Source: Cristatella mucedo (Eukaryota; Bryozoa; Phylactolaemata; Cristatellidae). Taken from it: DNA of 64,000 nt. The first letter of the stretch is position 1; every line of letters begins with the position of its first letter. Below, piece after piece: positions 33,966 through 45,200 of the stretch. Where the stretch lies: assembly GCA_009760855.2 (NCBI GenBank), contig WPIO01000003.1, positions 9,937,501 through 10,001,500 on the forward strand, read 5' to 3'. Under the pieces are notes generated by a model. It saw nothing but the letters and a program-made list of their open reading frames with translations, made no database searches and was not told the DNA's origin. Position numbers and translations under genes: made by a program.

Positions 33966-35140
33966 CGGATCCAAGACAGCAACTTTATTGAGGAGGCCAA
34001 ACAATGGCCTCCATAATGATTCATAAAAGTGGCGTTAGTGTCAACTGAAGATCCAAGTCATACGGCTGCTCTCAGCCCTTCAGAATTTCGTACCATTTCA
34101 TTCGAATGGTGCATAGTTAATAAGTTGTTCGAATAGCCTCTGAAGCCAAATAGATAGCCTTGAACGAAAAACTATCATCGGCTTACTTAACGTGTCATCA
34201 ATTTTTCAGAGTATTACGAGAGCTTAGAGTATGAATTGCACACTGTTTCAATTAAGCTCACATAGATATAAGCTTTTCTGATGAGTACTTTAGTTTGACT
34301 GTCGGAGTATTTGCAAGGTTTTGTTAGTGTTTCAATAAAGTAAATGTGGAGTATTCTCAAGCTGAGAAGCCCCGTCGTTCGTGTCGCAATATGCTGTGCA
34401 GTAACATGACACACAACGCTGAGGAGCCTGCGTTAATTTCGATTAGACCGTTTCGTCGCATTGGAGCAACGAATCTCAAACGGCATGCCTTTGCCACCGA
34501 GTTTTCGTTCACTAAAAAAGCCCCCTGCCGATTTCATGGGATGTCTCGGTTTTATTGCCAAGGTTCTCCTCACAGGTCATCACAATAGGTAAGTGATGAA
34601 AGCATATCGTCTGCGAAAAGATGCTGCTTAGTTTTAGAGATAGTCAACTTATTTCAAAGACCAATGCAATGCTATTGCAAAAGGCTCAGTTTGGTGCCAA
34701 AAGTAAATCATAAGAAGCGCAGCGTGACTAATAAAAAAACAAGAAATGTTGGATGAAAGACCTGCAGATTAAGACGGTCCTTTCAGATAACCAGAAAGGT
34801 TCGGTTAAGACGGTCCTCGCCAAGAGCACCCCAACGATACACTAAGGCAGTTCTCAGGCCAATAATTCTCTCCTAGTAAAAAATACTAATCAGGAAATAA
34901 TATGACTCGCTAGTAAGATGCTTTCAGGGCAACAAATGCTAGGCGCGAGGTATTTCCAATAAATCTGGTTGTGAGCAGTAGAGGGCAGAGTTTAGTTCGC
35001 TGCATCGCCGGCCCTTGGCGATTTGGCAGCATACTAGTATAATGTATAAATAATATATAGTATAATGCAGTCTGCACCGCTCTGGGTTCTCAGTGAATTG
35101 CCTGAGTTTCGTAGCTTGGTGAGGCACATGCTTTTGCTTA
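33966..35140. other. Anonymous region
   Basis: A possible exon ends at 34588 with the donor ACAATAG|GTAAGTGATG (34586-34598 area). Two frames are open, so no call is made. Confidence 0.3.
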
Positions 35141-35149
35141 GCTGGAAAG

Positions 35150-35690
35150 CTCCCATGTCACTTGTAGATCCTAGGAAGAGAAGCCCGACGAAGACCGACC
35201 GACAGGGTTCACCGAACTCCTACCTTCGGGTTGGGGGCGGCTACCGCTCCGACCACCAGGGATCGCTGACCCACAGGCTGGAGCTGCTGAGGGTGGCCAC
35301 CCGTTGGACGTGCACTGCTGGCGGCTCTTTCCGGTCGACGATGTGGCCTGGCTGCCAGGCACTTTCGGAGGGAGAGGCTGACCAACAGCTAACATGGCGC
35401 CGGCAGGCACCTGGCACCGGCCAGGCAGGCATCTTTTGAGGAGTGAGGTGTCCCACGCCCCCCTAGCCGCGATCGTGTGTAGCCTCCGGGGCGTACTCGC
35501 GCTACGCTACGAGCTGAAGCTGTACTTTAAGGGAGGGGGTCTCCCGTACAGTGCCGTGGGCGGTGGGTAAGCATACCCCGAAGAACAATCAAAGCCGAGT
35601 GTACGACTGCTGCCGTCGACTCCTTCGGCCAGGGCGGCTCATTTGAGCATCTGGAGGTGAAGCAGTATGGGAAAATGCTTGGCAGCATAT
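35150..35690. other. GC-rich island of unknown nature
   Basis: About 540 bp, visibly richer in G and C than the surrounding DNA, with 124 open codons on the plus strand (35065-35439) and 79/71 on the minus. No motif, repeat partner or splice structure was recognised. Confidence 0.4.
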
Positions 35691-35994
35691 ATATGGGGCA
35701 GGGATTTTACACTTAATTGACTTCGCTGATGATTTAGTAACTGCATTTGGCAGGAGTACTTAACTACTTTTCATCATCTAAAGATAGGTGGTTAATGACA
35801 ATGCAATGTGTGCCTATTATTAAATCTGTTGATGGAGCCGAATGGTATTACGCGGTTCGGCACTTTTTTCAGCATTGAAGATACTGAACAAACATTTTTC
35901 GCACCTACGCAGACACTAGCCGTGCATTGATTCACTAAACGCCCTCTTTAAGTACCAAAGCCCTGGCGCAGAGACCGGCCAAGACTGCATCCCC

Positions 35995-36765
35995 TTGGCC
36001 TCTAGGCTGACGATTGCAATAATTCGGGCTTGTTTAGACAGGGATACCACATCTAAATTGGTCCATGCATTTGTGACATCCCTCCCTGACTTCTATAACT
36101 CACTGCTTGCTGGTCTACCGGCATGTGCAATCAGGTACTTACAGCTGGTGCAAAACTCTGCAGCTAGGCTTGTCAGTCGGGATCGTCGCAGTTGCCACAT
36201 CTCAACATTTCTCACCGACCTGCACTGGCTACCAGTCAAGCAACGAATCGACCTCAAGGTTTTGTCTCTCACTTTTAGGTCCCTTCATTCTTTGGCTCCA
36301 GCCTACCTATCAGATCTACTCCCCCACCAGGCCAAGCATCGTACCACCTGCTTTTCGGAGTCCAACTGTTTCTTACAGACCTCAAATTCTTTAGAGACAG
36401 TGCCTTTAGTTCGTATGCTCCCAAAGCCTGGAGCTCACTCCCGACTTGCACCACAACATCCCTTGACTTGACCACATTTAAAAAGAAACTAAAAACGCAC
36501 CTATATCCCAGCATTTAGTGGGTCCCCGTGATTCGTCTTTTACGTGCTTGTGCCTGCTGACACTGTTGCATGCTGCAACTAACCACACTTGCATAATGAC
36601 CCTGTGCATGTCACCCCTAACCATTTTATTCATGTTTATCAAGCACGATATAACTCACCATTCAATCACGCTTCCCTTTGCAGCAAATGTAAAGCGCCTA
36701 GAGAGAGATTGCGTTCTCTGAGGGCGATTTACCAAGTGTATGGTTATTGTCGTTATTATTATTAT
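35995..36765 (+). mobile_element. LINE-A 3' copy, best preserved
   Basis: The open frame 35995-36471 carries [52 protein letters not shown] and [17 protein letters not shown]. These are the hallmark C-terminal blocks of L2/CR1-like RT proteins. The 3' UTR ends with the hairpin (AAAGCGCC at 36690) and a (ATT)n-like tail at 36752-36768. Confidence 0.85.
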
Positions 36766-36769
36766 TATT

Positions 36770-37849
36770 GTTATGTGTATAAGCAGTGTCCTTGCAAAAA
36801 TGATTGCTTGCTTCCCATCGGCAATGCATCGGTGGTAGATGTTTCATGGCTCAGATTGCTCCACTTCCTTTAACTTTACAGACAGCTTGCCAAGATTAAT
36901 CGTCCGGCGGTGGCAACATTGATGGACTGAATCCAATCCCCTTAATAGAAAAACACAGGCCGGTAGCATTTGATCACGACTCTTTCGATAGAATTTAGAG
37001 CAGTGAGCTATCTATTAATGTGAGGGATTAACTTTTCGTGCTGCTATGTAAGACACTTTGGTATGCACTGATAGTCGGTGTTGATGTAAGAATCTGTGGT
37101 CTCTTGTAGTTTGAGATTCATGGCTTTGTAGCTAACTAATGTCTCAGTATAATAATGTACGATAATGCAGTCCTACCCAGTTGTGACTCGAGTGCTTGCT
37201 ACTTAGAGCTACTATATTACTTGAAGGGCTGTGTCACGAGTTTAGTAGTCATTCTGCAAAGCACTCCAACACAGTTTACAGTGGGACCTTAGGCAGAGCA
37301 AGCAAAAAAGCCCAGCACAGCCTTGCCTGGCACTAATACTAGCTACCTACTCACGCTTCTGCAGTTTGGTATGCAGCTGCTACTGGCCATAGGGTTTTTT
37401 AGGCTTGCCAACAGTGTTTGTCATTCTTTTAAGCTTGCAGCAAGCAAGCCTTTCTACATTCTCTCTCATAAACGAGCAACAGCAATCGTTCCTCTGGGAG
37501 TAACTCTAGATCTTCGTCCAGCAGCCATTATGGAGGTTTACATCTCAATTGCATGCTAGCTTTGCTGCGACTACGCACCTATACACAATTTATGGTAGCT
37601 GGTTCGGCTACAAGTAGCTGGCACTGACAAGTATGGCACTTAAGTTCTTCTGCCATACCTGACGAGTGCCACCTGGCAGTCAAATAAAGGCCATTCCTTC
37701 ATACTAGCTATCTTGTGCGGCCGATCGAATCAACAGAGGCAGGGGCTCGTTCTGGGCAGTTTCAACATGGAGTCTGGATGCAGTGTGGATATGAAAGCAC
37801 GAGCTCTTTCGTGAGAGCAGACATATGCACTTTGACATCTTTCCATCAG
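36770..37849. other. Anonymous region before a candidate exon
   Basis: Unique-looking sequence with short frames and no repeat recognised. An upstream exon for 37850-38004 was not found. Confidence 0.35.
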
Positions 37850-38004
37850 CCTTCGGCCCTGGTCCTGCTATCGAGTTAACTGACAAGGGAATGAGGCCAA
37901 AGGAATTCCCAATGAGCCCATTGCACAAGCTTTTTAACACCGGTGCATTCAAGAGAGCAGAATCAAGCACGTCTACATCCCACTCAGAGGCATTTTCCCA
38001 TTAG
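37850..38004 (+). CDS. Candidate terminal exon of an unidentified plus-strand gene
   Basis: A strong acceptor (TTGACATCTTTCCATCAG) is followed by 2 nt and 50 codons to TAG 38002-38004. The peptide includes FGPGPAIELTDKGMRPKEFP and MSPLHKLFNTGAFKRAE, then a Ser/Thr-rich end. The composition is protein-like, but no family is recognised, and no AATAAA was seen just downstream. Confidence 0.38.
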
Positions 38005-38328
38005 CCTGGATTATTGACACCAACGTGAAAACTGCTTAAGTTCCTTCGTAGGACAACTCTCCACTCTGATGCTAATGTTCATCGGATGTGTTAGCATCGA
38101 TGCCCCCTTTTAACGAATCAAACTTACTTGAAACGCCATAATAGCCCTATGCATTGCAGCTAGGGTGTCATGGTAGGTCATGCTGAAGGTGGGATCATTA
38201 AGCCTCTTGTCTCTAGGCATAGCCATCCTGTCATTTTACGAAATAAGGCAATTAATTCTCCAACGGAGCTCTTAAAGATAAGAACTTATGCTGCCTAATT
38301 TTAACTTGAATATTGTGTCGTATAACTC

Positions 38329-38332
<4 letters not shown>

Positions 38333-38380
<48 letters not shown>
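38333..38380. repeat. (GA)n microsatellite
   Basis: About 48 bp of pure GA followed by GGGG. Confidence 0.95.
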
Positions 38381-38383
<3 letters not shown>

Positions 38384-38389
38384 ACCTGC

Positions 38390-38973
38390 TTAAGAATGCG
38401 ATAGGTAACGGCCGTAGGTGCTAAAGCGGTCTGATAACAGTGACGAAGTCAAAGTGATTCCCAACTGGTGAGCATATAGAAGGAAGTATACAAGCACGTA
38501 TTGTGGTATGAAACGCCATATGCAATCTCCTGTGTAAGAACTGATGCAGCATCCCTCTTCAGCCAACCAAGTCTTTAAGGTCCGTATTGTGCAAAGAGGC
38601 ATGGCATGATTACTGTTCACGAAATCTCGGTCATACAAAGCAAGTGCACCAGATGACCCGGCCCACTGCTTGGTACAACGATAGGATAAATCCAACGGCT
38701 TGCTTGTATTCCAAATAATGTACCACCTGCAAGCGCTGTCAGCACAGCACACGACTACAGACATCAATGGCATGGCTGCTTCACATAATGCTTTGCCCTG
38801 TAGCTCTGCCACTTGCATCCGGAGCAACCCATCTGCAACCCATCCAGCCGCTGCAACTCTAACCTTATAACATCCTCGCAGACACGATTCGCTGAGCTGT
38901 CCATTGGCAAACAGCTGCTGCTCCGACTCTGGAGTAAGAATGGGCTCCGAGTTGCCGGCACCGAGGTGCACAT
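38390..38973 (-). other. Unassigned 190-codon open frame downstream of RAVER
   Basis: The frame runs from 38971 to 38390 without a stop and begins in a GTG, not an ATG. It contains NSEPILTPESEQQLFANGQL and later a donor-like TATAAG|GTTAGAG near 38867. A 69-codon ATG frame overlaps from 38973. One frame of this length is about what chance gives in 64 kb. No family is recognised. Confidence 0.2.
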
Positions 38974-39002
38974 ATAATCAATACGGTGAGGCGCTGCTTA
39001 AG

Positions 39003-39008
39003 TTTATT
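39003..39008 (-). terminator. Possible poly(A) signal for RAVER
   Basis: The minus strand reads AATAAA about 550 bases after the RAVER stop, at the end of a 3' UTR that would include the (CA)n run at 39221-39270. No other canonical hexamer was seen nearer. Confidence 0.3.
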
Positions 39009-39209
39009 AGCTCGGCTGCACACCTCACGGCTGTAAGCCTATTGTCACGTGACTAGCTTCTCGGCAGCACGGGCAGTCGTTGTGCAGCCACAGAGCAGGG
39101 TGCGCCACAAGCATAACTGCCTGCACCAAACCTGCTCACGACATTGCAGTGGCAAAGGCAAAGGGAATCACGTGCACTACTTAATATATCTACCCAGACA
39201 CCCATCCAG

Positions 39210-39220
<11 letters not shown>

Positions 39221-39266
<46 letters not shown>

Positions 39267-39270
39267 CACA
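39221..39270. repeat. (CA)n microsatellite in RAVER 3' UTR
   Basis: CA run preceded by CGCGCGCG and broken once by CG. It lies just before the plus-strand candidate exon acceptor. Confidence 0.93.
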
Positions 39271-39285
39271 TTTTTGCACAAACAG

Positions 39286-39377
39286 CTTTCACAGATGTCG
39301 ACATCCAGCTGGAAAAGTATGGTGAGCATGTTGACCTGCCCTGGCCAAAGGAAAACTTGGTTAAATGGGAGGAGAAA
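39286..39377 (+). CDS. Candidate plus-strand exon of an unidentified gene, antisense to the RAVER 3' UTR
   Basis: The acceptor TTTTTGCACAAACAG and the donor GAAA|GTATGT bound 2 nt plus 30 codons. They read FTDVDIQLEKYGEHV then DLPWPKENLVKWEEK, which is clearly protein-like. The family is not recognised. The next exon may start at 39405 (a 27-nt intron containing GACTAAC and ending GCAG) or at 39465 (after CATCCACTTCCAG). Either choice stops at TGA 39485-39487, 68 bp from the RAVER stop, as in a convergent gene pair. No upstream exon was identified. Confidence 0.4.
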
Positions 39378-39554
39378 GTATGTACAGTCCATTGACTAAC
39401 GCAGGTAGTTACGAATGTCTACAAAAGGCAAGTATTCCAAATTCCGGTTGCGTGCTTCATCCACTTCCAGGCGCCTATGCCTTACCCGTGAGGTAAGGGG
39501 CGGCGCACCAGTTCGAAGACGAGCAGCTACGGCGGCAGTCCACGTAGCTCGGAC

Positions 39555-39770
39555 TCAGCGGAAGTGCAACTGCTGGGTCGAGCTGCTGTGCAGGCGTGGG
39601 GAAGCATCGGCAAACGACGTCTCGCTATGTTGCTGCCTCTTTCTCATCCAGTAGGACTCGGCATAATGGCCACCAATGCCCTGCGAGTGCTGCCCAATGT
39701 AGTGACCCTCCGGACTGGGCTCGGGCTCCGGAAGAAGCCTCGCTGCTGCTCGCAGCGTTCGAGGAGTCAG
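39555..39770 (-). CDS. RAVER1: RAVER terminal exon with conserved C-terminal tail
   Basis: The acceptor is TCCTTGGTTGCAG; the stop is TGA at 39555-39557. It encodes 71 residues. [21 protein letters not shown] and the basic RKR follow the same order as the vertebrate RAVER1 tail. A 24-residue Ser/Gln/His-rich extension follows the point where I recall vertebrate proteins ending. A possible poly(A) signal (AATAAA on the minus strand) lies at 39003-39008. Confidence 0.8.
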   Translation of the reverse strand: MTPRTLRAAARLLPEPEPSPEGHYIGQHSQGIGGHYAESYWMRKRQQHSETSFADASPRLHSSSTQQLHFR

Positions 39771-42244
39771 CTGCAACCAAGGACAGACGTAAGAGTCAAA
39801 GAGGAAAGTGGAGATAGAAGTCAGCTCACAATACAACTGTCGAGAGGCAGCACACCGGCGGCATGTCGGCAAACAGGTGGGAATTTCCAAGAGTCGGCAA
39901 GCGGAAAACTTACTGCAGTCCGTGGCATGTAACACGCATTGGCAAGTTCGCAGAAATTTACGAGCCCACATTCATCCAGACAGCACTGATTTCTTCTTAC
40001 AGCCCTGAATTTGATCTCGCCCAGCAATACCATCTTGACACAAGCACCGATCTGAGCTCCTCCATAACAAGCTAAGTTGATGAAGGTGTCAGGTAGCACA
40101 AGAGCAGGCTATAGTGATTATATCTTACCAGGTCACTCTCCTTGCGACTACCAGCCAAGATGCTGAATTGGGACTATCTTTATTACCCAGTATACTGTGT
40201 GCCACGGACACAGCCACGATTTTGTAAAGGAGGCTGAAACTTCTAAGGGAATACTGAAATTTGAACTTGAACGAACAAGCCAATCATAGCGTGTGACACA
40301 CCCCAAGCCATGCACAAAAAAACAAAAAAAAATCCTAGCTGATTAAACAGCCTCTTTTTGTATAGCGACAGAAGAGCCTTTACGGCTATCACCACCGCTT
40401 GCAGTGGCGATAAAGAATCGCCCACTGCAGGAATCGAACCCACGACCTCAGGACCGAGGTCGTGAAAGCAACCGCCTTACCTAGTGTGCCATCACGGCTC
40501 ACCAAGTTTGGCTGCAGCCTAGCAGGCTCAATCGCTATGCCACTGCTGCATACTAGTCTTCGATAGCCAATGACAGATTGCCCGACCTTGTGGGCATGAA
40601 ACATAATAGCAGCAGCATATTGAAACTACCTAACACAAGCCACCGTGGGATGCCTCAAGAATGGGAGCTTATTGCTAGTACAGTACAGCTTCTGGACTAG
40701 GACACCGTGCACTTGGTCTATACGAGCTCTTACTCCTAATCGGATCTGTTGTCCAGCAGTTACACATAAATAAAGGGACTACAATAACAAGCGAATGTGG
40801 TGAACAGCCAAACAGTCGTTGGTGGGGGACGTTAGTGCTCTCATCACAGAAAGATCATTAATAAAATCATGAACCTAAGTCCTTTGTAGATGTAAACAGC
40901 AGGGACACCATTATGCTGACCGAACAAATAGCTCACCTGCTGGTAAGGCAGTGCCCGACCATTATGGAGCCTAGGAATTGCTAGAGGGACTCAAAACAGA
41001 TGATAATTGAAAGAGTGGTAGCTGCCGAGTCATTGGCCAATTACGGACGAGATGATCAGTCGGAGACGTGAAGGCATAGCTAACATAACCGATGCCAGCC
41101 TTTTGCATGGTAATACACGGGAAGGAACAGTAGGAAAGGGGTGTGTGCAGTGGCAGATGAGGGAAAGCACAACAGGCAGGAGCAAGAAGAGCAGAGAAGC
41201 AAAGAAAAGAATGTCTTGGTATTTGAGCTGTAGCTGCCGACATGGCAGCTGCCGATATTGTGATCAACTTCGGGAGTTAGTGACTGAGAAAAGCAGTGCT
41301 GACCAATGCCTTCTGCTTCCTCTTCCTTAGTGCTTGTAGCGCTTTATCTGTAGCAGCAGCTTCAGCAGCAGCAGCAGACAGTGAGATTGTTGGCCTAGTG
41401 CGTTAGGTGCACAGACAAGCTAATTGATCAGGAAAAACAGTAAGGACCATCAAGAGCTAAGCAAGCAGACACTATATAAACGTCAAGGAATAGGGGCGAA
41501 GGAACCTAAATTTAAAGAAAGGACTTAGTAACGACTTAGCGGCCAGGAAAGACAAGCAAAGATGCATTTACTTCAGAAATATGACCAGCCAAATTGTCTT
41601 GGCCATTCTTCCTCTTCGAGTGAAAGTGTACGCAAACAGTGGCTGGACACGATGCTCTGAGATTCAAGACAGAGATAGCAGGACTGGCAGATCCACAGGA
41701 ATCGGTGGGAAAGCTAACCAATGTGTCAGGTCAGCTGCACAAAGAAAGCTGGGGCAGTTGCACTCCGTTACTAGTTGAGACGGCAGCACTGTGAAAAGAT
41801 CGGATGTAATACAGCAAGCAGTGCTTGCCATGTGCCTATGACAAACAGTAGCAGAGTGGGTTACACCACAATCTCAAAATACAGAACGACCGGAGGCTGT
41901 CTGCCGTGAGACTGCACGCCAAAAACAAATTCCAGCTAGGACGGAGAACAATCAAATTCCAGCTAGGACCGAGAACGATCCTCCAACCTCCGAGTTTAAG
42001 AGTCCAGAGCTCTAACCGATTGAGCTATCGAGTCTAATCTTTCTTCGGTGTTCAACACAGGCTTTAAATCTAAAGCCTCGGCTTTAAGTTTCCCTTCACG
42101 TGCTTGAGCTGAATCCCATTGAGATTCGTAATTCGTGAATGAATGTGTATTTACTATTACCAATTTGGTGCCAAGCTGCAACTAATACGACTGTTGTGGT
42201 CACTGACTAGATACAAATGCATGCGCGCACACACACACACACAC

Positions 42245-42284
<40 letters not shown>

Positions 42285-45200
42285 GCAGCTGTGAGTATAA
42301 AACGCGATGAGAGACAAATACGAACTGGTGTGCAGCACCAATGGGTGTGTGGCTGCAGCCGACAGAAGCTACATGGCAAGACCTCCCTTTCTCTCTCTGT
42401 GTCTATCAACTGCCGAGCCTCAGCAGGCGGGTCAAAGTCGGTGTGCTTGCTCCCATTTGTGAATAGGTTGATATTTCTTGCCGAGCGAGCTACTAGCCGG
42501 ACTGCCAGACCGGAGAGCTGCTAATGATGCAACAAATGTCAAGAGGGCTGGGCCAGCAGGTGAGTGAGCTTGGGAATGCACCAGCAAGACAGACGTAAAA
42601 ACGACTGCTCAGTGTCTGCACTCTCGTTTAATCGAATCCGAGCTCACAGATGCCGCCGTACAGCCGCTTAGTTGCGCCCAGGCAGAGCAGCCCTCTATAG
42701 CCCTCAGGCAGCCTTTTCAGCAGCATTGTCCTTATACGGTCAGATTGCACTGAGGTACACTGCCAAGCCTTCTACTCTCGGTGTGTGTGCTTAGCTCCAG
42801 GATCTTTGCCGAAGTGCTTGCACTTCACAATCCAGGTCGTGTGTTCGAATCCTACAGCACACAATCCTTAATTGTCGACTGAAGGGGGTAGTGATAGCAG
42901 CCAAGGCTCTTCTGCTGCTATATAAGACACATGAGCCCGGTTGATCAGCCGAGTTTAACTTAACTTGTCTGTCAGCTGCTTGGATCTCGGGTCCCGTTCA
43001 GGCGAGTATTGTCTATCTCAAACCAGAGCTATTTAGATGCACGAAGTATGGCTCTAAAATTGGCCTGACATTTCAGCAGGCCGGCTCCTATTCCATACCA
43101 GCAATGAAGCTAGTAGATGTGAAAGCTACCCATAAAAAACACCGATATCTCCATGGTTGACACGTGCTGAATTTCAATTAAACCCTTTGAAGGTCACAGC
43201 CACTTGCTTGAAGAATCAAGTGCCTAACTATCTAGCTACTAACTGCCGATTACACTGCTACGGTAAAGTGCGTAGAAAGAGATTGAGTTCTCCGAGGGGG
43301 CTTTATCAAGTGTATTATCATTATAATTATTATATCTTCACGAGAGGTCATGACTTGGTTTAGATTGACCGAAAGTAGTGGCGTCAGTCGGCAGCAAGTT
43401 CGAGGCTTTTGGTGCACAGAAACCGAAGCCATGATGACAAAAAATTGGCAGGCTAGTTAGATGCACAGCTAAACGAGTCAGATGAGGAGATTTTCGAGGG
43501 GAGACTCGCCAACTAACAAGTATTTTGAATGGGTATGCCGGTGCAAGAGAATGAAAGGCCCTAATAGCGAGTGAAGAGAACTTGAAGCCAATGAGTGGCT
43601 TGATGGGGCTAGGGCAGGCCAGTGAGAAGCGCCATAATGTAGCAGTACCAACGATTGCGCCAGACAAGCCAAGCTGCCATTTTGCATTATCTGCAAGTAT
43701 CTCATTGAAAATGCAGGAGGATAGCATGCATATGACGTACCGTGCTCTGCTTGTGAGACGAGACGTAGGACAGTGCTTCTTCGAGGCTTGCCTACAGAAA
43801 TGAACCCAGGATTTGCCACGGCTCGGATGCCAGCGTGCGTGCAAGCGTCCGGACATCCACTGTGTTGCATTACTAGCATTACGCCTCTCGGTAGTGCTAT
43901 CGGAGGCAGCAGACACCACAGGAGCTCGTAAAAAGCGACACACCTCAAACACAAAACAGCGGTCACTGTGTGCACGGTGCTGTCTGTCGGAGCCGATGGC
44001 CTGCCGGCTGTAAGGTGAAGCCATTACAGGAGCTGCTGCTGTTGCTGCTGCTGGTCCTCCAGCCGTGGAGGACGGAGCTCCACCAAAAGTGCCGCTTCGA
44101 CGCTTGCCTCGCGTCACGGGTCCTGACAAACTACAAACGCGACAAGTCAGCTAAAACTCCTCAGCGACTAGTCATAAGTTTTCTGAGTCCTGACACTCGA
44201 GAGAGATTACATGGTGAGCAGTAGGTGGTCAGTGCTGGTACCATGGTCGAGTGGTATCATTAAAACAGCGCCTGCATGATGTGACAGTAGCTTGCCAAAG
44301 CACGTGGTCGAGCAACATAAAAACGAGTGCGACACTGAGGGTCGCAAGAATGTCATCATTTGACCAGACTTCCATTGTGGAGTTCCCTCGATATGCCCTA
44401 CTAAGATGCCAAGCTGGTTTGGCCAAGCAAGCAGTTAATGTGCTCGCCCCGACCAAGATTTGGCCGAGGTCGTGGGCTCTGCAGCATATGTGAAGCCCCT
44501 GAACAGAGATTAGGTCCTCTTAGTATGCCATACAAATGAATTATATCTTTTTTTTATGAAAAACGAGAATACAAGACAGCCATTGAATTCTCAGGTGAAA
44601 TGAACATATCGATGAATGATTGCAGGCATATATGACACCAAGGAAGCCAATAGACTGCCAATGTGCTTTACAAAGCCTATGCATAAAGCTTTTTTTTTAA
44701 AAACAGGTAATGCAATGGCAATAGTAGACAAGCTCATACATAACATATGCAGGGAAATATCACAGAAACCTGGAGCAAATACGAGTGACCATTGCAAATG
44801 CTTCAAGATGTACTGTCTCTGCAGACAATAAAAAAAACTGTCTTGGCTGGGCATGTTGTAAAAACAGCTTAGAATAATCAATTCCACAAAGTAGAAAATG
44901 AAACTCAAATGATCGGTCATCAGCCTTACTGAGGTGGCTCAGCAGGCCCAATAACTCAAAGGTACCAGGCAATCTAAGTTCCCTAAGTGCTCGTGCACAT
45001 TGAGGACATGCACTGAAAAAAAGAAGAAAAAAGAGGCTGCACAAGTGCAGCAGAAGTGACACAATGACAAATAGATTTTGACGGCTGATCAAACACACAT
45101 TAAGTAATAATGAACAGAGTGCATGAACGTGCAAAAGCAGTTAAGTAGAAAATCGGGAGTAACTGTGCTGGCGTGAGCTGAGATGAGAGGTTGCCGATAC

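Noticed and set aside
43338-44129. 263-codon minus-strand frame as one gene
   Set aside because: Its C-terminal half is a LINE-A RT fragment and its N-terminal part is the RAVER candidate exon; the fusion is accidental.
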